From contig JAKAKI010000019.1 of NCBI GenBank assembly GCA_021813505.1, forward strand, positions 1-56,823: a stretch of 56,823 bases of DNA. Reading direction: 5' to 3'. The position numbers were made by a program, and so were the translations under genes. This DNA is from a bacterium. Its GTDB lineage: Bacteria; Zixibacteria; MSB-5A5; WJJR01. The notes below the pieces were generated by a model. That model did no database searches. It saw nothing but the letters and a program-made list of their open reading frames with translations, and was not told where the DNA came from. Below are positions 53,515 through 56,823 of the stretch, piece after piece (within the stretch, counting starts at the first letter, position 1; each line of letters begins with the position of its first letter).

Positions 53515-54093
53515 TTACACCTTGAATAGAAACGGGATGAGGCGCCGCGTGCGTTGGGCGTAGTTTGCATACACCGGGCCAAGCGCCTCGTTCAATGCGG
53601 CCTCTTCGATCCGCACACGGTGGAGAACAGCCAGGGTGATGGGGATGAGAATGATCACCACACTCAGGGCGTCGCCGAACGCGAGACCGAGACCGAGAAA
53701 TGACAAGAGCATACCGGTGTAAGCGGGGTGGCGGACCCGCCGGTAGATCCCTCTATCAATCAGGCGCTGACCCGTCGCAATCGCAACATCGACCGTAAAG
53801 AACTCTTTCAGTGTCATGATTGCGGTCCAACGGACTGCGAGCCCGGCCATGATCAGAACCAGGCCGGCGATCCTCCAAACATGAACACTCCCCGGCAGGG
53901 GAAGCAGGCGATTGGCCGCCGCGAAATATCCAACAGTGATTGACAGCGTAATCGCCAGCCAGAGGGTACGCTGTGATCCTGAGTCGGCCGATTCGGCGCC
54001 ACGATTCCGTGACCGTTTCGTGACAAGCAATACCAATTCTGAGAGGACCCAGAGTGCGCTTGTGACAATGAACAACAGGTTCAAATTCATCAT
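53515..54093 (-). CDS. isoprenylcysteine carboxyl methyltransferase-like (ICMT/PEMT) membrane protein
   Basis: 192 residues with four to five helices. YRRVRHPAYTGMLLSFLGLG is the ICMT/PEMT S-adenosylmethionine-binding signature, followed by RIEEAALNEALGPVYANYAQ, also typical. Bacterial members methylate lipids or small molecules; the substrate here is unknown. The start is a double ATG at 54093. Confidence 0.85.
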   Translation of the reverse strand: MMNLNLLFIVTSALWVLSELVLLVTKRSRNRGAESADSGSQRTLWLAITLSITVGYFAAANRLLPLPGSVHVWRIAGLVLIMAGLAVRWTAIMTLKEFFTVDVAIATGQRLIDRGIYRRVRHPAYTGMLLSFLGLGLAFGDALSVVIILIPITLAVLHRVRIEEAALNEALGPVYANYAQRTRRLIPFLFKV

Positions 54094-54159
54094 TTGAAGA
54101 TGCTACGGCCTTACGCGCCATTGAGTTTCAGCATTCGCTACGGGGTATGTGACAGGAAA

Positions 54160-54280
54160 TGTGGCGCGGGCGCCCTCGCCCGCGTTCTCAGGCGAACCCT
54201 GAGAATATTTGGTTCGAGTGCGTCCCGCGAAGGAGATTCGCCGCTTCGCGGCGAACACAGGCGAGGGCGCCTGCGCCACA
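54160..54280. repeat. 121-bp inverted-repeat element, second copy
   Basis: The arms 54160-54180 (tgtggcgcgggcgccctcgc...) and 54260-54280 pair with one mismatch. The centre again has gagattcgccgcttcgcgg, as in the copy at 52599-52716. A partial copy lies at about 9439-9470. Non-autonomous mobile or REP-like element. Confidence 0.85.
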
Positions 54281-54407
54281 CCTGCTCCTGCTTGGTTGCC
54301 AAAGGGCAAAGGTTGCGCCCCTGCCATGAGCCGGACGTCCGGTCCAAGGGCACGGATTGAGCTTTGAAATCAATGTCGGATTAGAGTTTTCCCCTAAAAG
54401 GAGGGAT

Positions 54408-54433
54408 CCCCGCCCCGTAGGATCGGGGCGGGG
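54408..54433 (-). terminator. hairpin terminator of the VIT/vWA gene
   Basis: A perfect 10-bp stem, ccccgccccg/cggggcgggg with loop taggat, is followed in the minus direction by ATCCCTCCTTTT. It lies about 55 bp past the stop. Confidence 0.65.
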
Positions 54434-54488
54434 AGATTGCGTCAGCGGAACAAGGAGGTGGCATTGTCCCGCATCGTGCTCACACCTC

Positions 54489-56777
54489 TTATAACAGGCG
54501 TTCCCATGTGGGGTTCCATTTTTCTTCACCGGAAATATCAATTTTCACCACACAGTTCACTTTCCAGAGGAACACAATCCGTTCCCCGACCGCCAGAAGT
54601 TGCGCCATCCCCGGGACTTGATTAAGCCGGAAATACGCGACGGAATAGGGCTTGATCTTGATGGTGTCCAGCAAGGACTTCGACGAAAATAGGGCCCAAT
54701 CAGTCCAGATTCCATTGATCAGGGTGAACTGGCGTCCGGCGGCGGAAATCGAGGGGGGTATGGCCGTCGAAGTCCGCGGCGCTGGTGCCCCGTTCATCGC
54801 CTCCGCCGACATGGCCCCCTTGAGCTTCGATTCACCGATATCACGCTTCGTGGCGGCCTCGTCCATTTGGATCATCTGGCGCTCACGAGTCACGACGATC
54901 TTCTGGTGATCTGGTACCACAGCCTGTCCGGGAGCTACTGTCGACGGGGGCAGAGACCTTCCTCCACGGAGGTGGGTGCGGTCGTTGCGGACCGTAACTC
55001 CGGAGCCGGTGAGACCAGGGCGGGTTGCCAGCCTCACCTCTTCAGGAGCGGCGAGGAACGCCGTGTATGGCGTCATGATTCCATACTTCTTGGAGAGGCG
55101 GATGACCTCATCTTTGACTTCGCGTGTTTCGCCGTTCCGGCGCATATCCTCCAGCAAGTTCCCGATCCGCCGCCCCGCCCAGAGTTTGGGGATGAATTCG
55201 TAGCGGCCGGATCTCGAGGTGAATTCGGCATTGAAGACATGGCTGACGGCGGCGGCGCCACGAGTACCCGTCAGGCGCGCCGTCACATTCGCATCCTCAT
55301 CGAACCGGCCGACCACGACAATCTCGGAGCCGGCGAAGACATCGGGAAGATCGAATGGGTACACGTCGCGCACATCAACCCCGGTGAACTGGAGTTTGCA
55401 GTCGCTTAGGACCGGGCGGCTGATTTTGCTGAAGAAGCTCGAGACCGCGATTTCGACGTCCTCCTTGGGAGCGACATACGACGACTGCCCCTTCCCCTCG
55501 GCAGCGAGATCGTTCAACAGCGCAGCATTGAGATCGTAACCGACACCAAAGGTGAAGAGGCGCACGTTGCTGGTATTGTGGGCGGTGACGCTTTGCTTGA
55601 TGGCTGCCGGATCGCGTGGTCCGACGGTCGGGAGTCCGTCCGTCAGGAAGACCAGGTACTTTGGGCGTTTCGCGCCGTCGAACATATCCATGGAACGTAC
55701 GAGTGCACCTTCAATGAAGGTGCCACCCTCGGCGTCGACATAGTAGAGGAAGCGGTGAGCCGAATCAACATTGGCTGCGGTCGCCTGGCGCAACGAACTG
55801 GCATAGGGTTCAATACGGTCATTGAACACGATCAAACCGAAGCGATCATCCGGATTGAGTTTGCTCAGGCAGAACTTCAGCGCCGCCCGTGCCTGCGTGA
55901 GCTTCTCCCCTGCCATGCTGCCCGAGTGATCGAAGCAGAAGACAACGTCCTTGGGGACGATCGCGTCGTTGCCGGCCTCTCCGGGGGCAATGATGGCCAT
56001 GAAGTAGTTCTGGCCGGCATCATCGGTTGTGGTCAGAAACTGGGCGCCGACTTCGCGTGCGTCGAAGGTGCAAAGGAGATGAAGATCGGATTTGGGACCA
56101 TCGGCACGCGGTGTGGCGGCGATTGTGGCCCGGTGCGAGCCGTCGTAGGTGACCTTTACTTCATGCGTCGGCGAGGTGACCGCTTTGAGCACCGACTGGG
56201 TTTCAATGTTGCCGATCAGCGAGATGGACGCGCCGGGAGCTGCGCGTTCGCCGGACAATGGGAAGGCGAAATCGGTGGTGCCGAAATCCGCCACCAGGGG
56301 ATGTGTGTAGTACAATCTGATCTTGGCATCGGAGTTGGGCTGAATCGGATAGATTCGTGCCTTGAGAAGCTGGCGATCGACATACTCCAGCAGCGCCGGG
56401 TCCTTCATGCGGCGCACGATCGATTCGTACTCGTTGCGCGCCGCAGTGGCGTCAAGGAGTTCGGCGCGAATCTCTTCGCCATCCACGAAAAGCGAGAACT
56501 TGTCGACTGCCGCTTCGGGCGGAAGCGGGAACAGGTAGGTTCCCTCGAGCACCCATTGCGAGGAGTTGTGATAGGTGCACTCGACATTGACCTGGGCGGC
56601 GCGGTCCGACAGATCGACACGCACGACCTCCGTGGTCAGTTGCAGCGCCTCGGGATTGTATGGATGCTGCACGGATGGGGTGACGATGATCATCGCGGAC
56701 ACATTGGCTGCCGCGAGGATACATCCCAGCACTGCGACGAGTCCCGCCACGGTTCGGGGGACCGATGACCTGGACAT
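54489..56777 (-). CDS. exported VIT and von Willebrand A domain protein
   Basis: 762 residues. A signal peptide (1-28), then a VIT domain (about 40-165, LTTEVVRVDLSDRAAQVNVE...). The vWA domain starts near 275 with the MIDAS motif DHSGSMAGE (DxSxS, near 281) and FLTDGLPTVGPRDP, so it should bind a divalent metal and a protein ligand. The last 250 residues lack a known domain. AAAGGAGG precedes the ATG. Secreted VIT-vWA proteins of this type often act in adhesion or envelope function; the ligand is unknown. The 46 bases upstream of the start show nothing else. Confidence 0.9.
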   Translation of the reverse strand: MSRSSVPRTVAGLVAVLGCILAAANVSAMIIVTPSVQHPYNPEALQLTTEVVRVDLSDRAAQVNVECTYHNSSQWVLEGTYLFPLPPEAAVDKFSLFVDGEEIRAELLDATAARNEYESIVRRMKDPALLEYVDRQLLKARIYPIQPNSDAKIRLYYTHPLVADFGTTDFAFPLSGERAAPGASISLIGNIETQSVLKAVTSPTHEVKVTYDGSHRATIAATPRADGPKSDLHLLCTFDAREVGAQFLTTTDDAGQNYFMAIIAPGEAGNDAIVPKDVVFCFDHSGSMAGEKLTQARAALKFCLSKLNPDDRFGLIVFNDRIEPYASSLRQATAANVDSAHRFLYYVDAEGGTFIEGALVRSMDMFDGAKRPKYLVFLTDGLPTVGPRDPAAIKQSVTAHNTSNVRLFTFGVGYDLNAALLNDLAAEGKGQSSYVAPKEDVEIAVSSFFSKISRPVLSDCKLQFTGVDVRDVYPFDLPDVFAGSEIVVVGRFDEDANVTARLTGTRGAAAVSHVFNAEFTSRSGRYEFIPKLWAGRRIGNLLEDMRRNGETREVKDEVIRLSKKYGIMTPYTAFLAAPEEVRLATRPGLTGSGVTVRNDRTHLRGGRSLPPSTVAPGQAVVPDHQKIVVTRERQMIQMDEAATKRDIGESKLKGAMSAEAMNGAPAPRTSTAIPPSISAAGRQFTLINGIWTDWALFSSKSLLDTIKIKPYSVAYFRLNQVPGMAQLLAVGERIVFLWKVNCVVKIDISGEEKWNPTWERLL

Positions 56778-56823
56778 GACGACCTCCTTTAATGGCTCAT
56801 GGCCATTCGACCGGCGTGTTCAC

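Larger units (their letters stand above)
54094..54488. other. intergenic region with an inverted-repeat element and a hairpin, no gene seen
   Basis: The repeat 54160-54280 and the hairpin 54408-54433 occupy most of this gap. No supported gene lies here. Confidence 0.6.

Noticed and set aside
54094-54360. A short plus-strand protein between the methyltransferase and vWA genes
   Set aside because: It is mostly the inverted-repeat element 54160-54280 in translation, with no ribosome site.

Overview
This window looks like a chromosomal segment of an uncultured, roughly 60 % GC Gram-negative-type bacterium. The best guess is candidate phylum Zixibacteria or a close FCB-group relative. That placement is inference: it rests on many secreted proteins ending in a dockerin-like pair (repeating DVFDVxxLIDYVFSGG), numerous lipoboxes and signal peptides, and abundant palindromic interspersed repeats. 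No rRNA or tRNA gene was recognised.

Layout. 1-5400: a minus-strand run with recN (cut by the window edge), a small membrane protein, a zinc-ribbon protein, a PhoD-like phosphatase and a seven-bladed FG-GAP propeller; the last two carry the dockerin-like tail. 5400-16000: a tiny cysteine-rich protein behind a perfect consensus promoter, a Ski2/Hel308-like helicase with repeat DNA inserted in frame, two TPR proteins, a branched-chain-type binding protein, an Eis-like acetyltransferase and a response regulator. 16000-25000: M14 and M16 metallopeptidases, a LOG-family protein and a beta-CASP metallo-hydrolase, all minus. 25400-32850: three lipoproteins (two paralogous), then a NitT/TauT-type ABC fused permease and ATPase without an adjacent binding protein. 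32870-33180: a decayed group II intron.

33181-46511 is the most unusual part: four tandem minus-strand genes (1306, 878, 863 and 1088 codons) for secreted proteins whose bodies are built mostly (partly in the first) from a cysteine hexapeptide, x-G-x-x-[TS]-C, repeated up to well over 100 times. All four share an N-terminal motif (DPxPSPLxxQSL) after the signal peptide, a C-terminal dockerin-like pair and a promoter of the same form (TTGACA, 16 bp, TAnnTT). Cysteine every six residues with Thr beside it has the geometry of a disulphide-laddered 12-residue beta-solenoid such as beetle antifreeze protein, but the sequences are bacterial, far longer and end in a surface-attachment-like module. 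I know of no description of this family.

46900-56800: two large membrane proteins with GATase/DUF4350-like lumenal domains, two tandem CcmH-like small membrane proteins, a Yip1-like protein, an ICMT-like methyltransferase, and a VIT/vWA protein. The connecting theme is export and surface display: at least six proteins share one C-terminal dockerin-like tag. Intergenic gaps are unusually rich in hairpin-forming interspersed repeats of several families.
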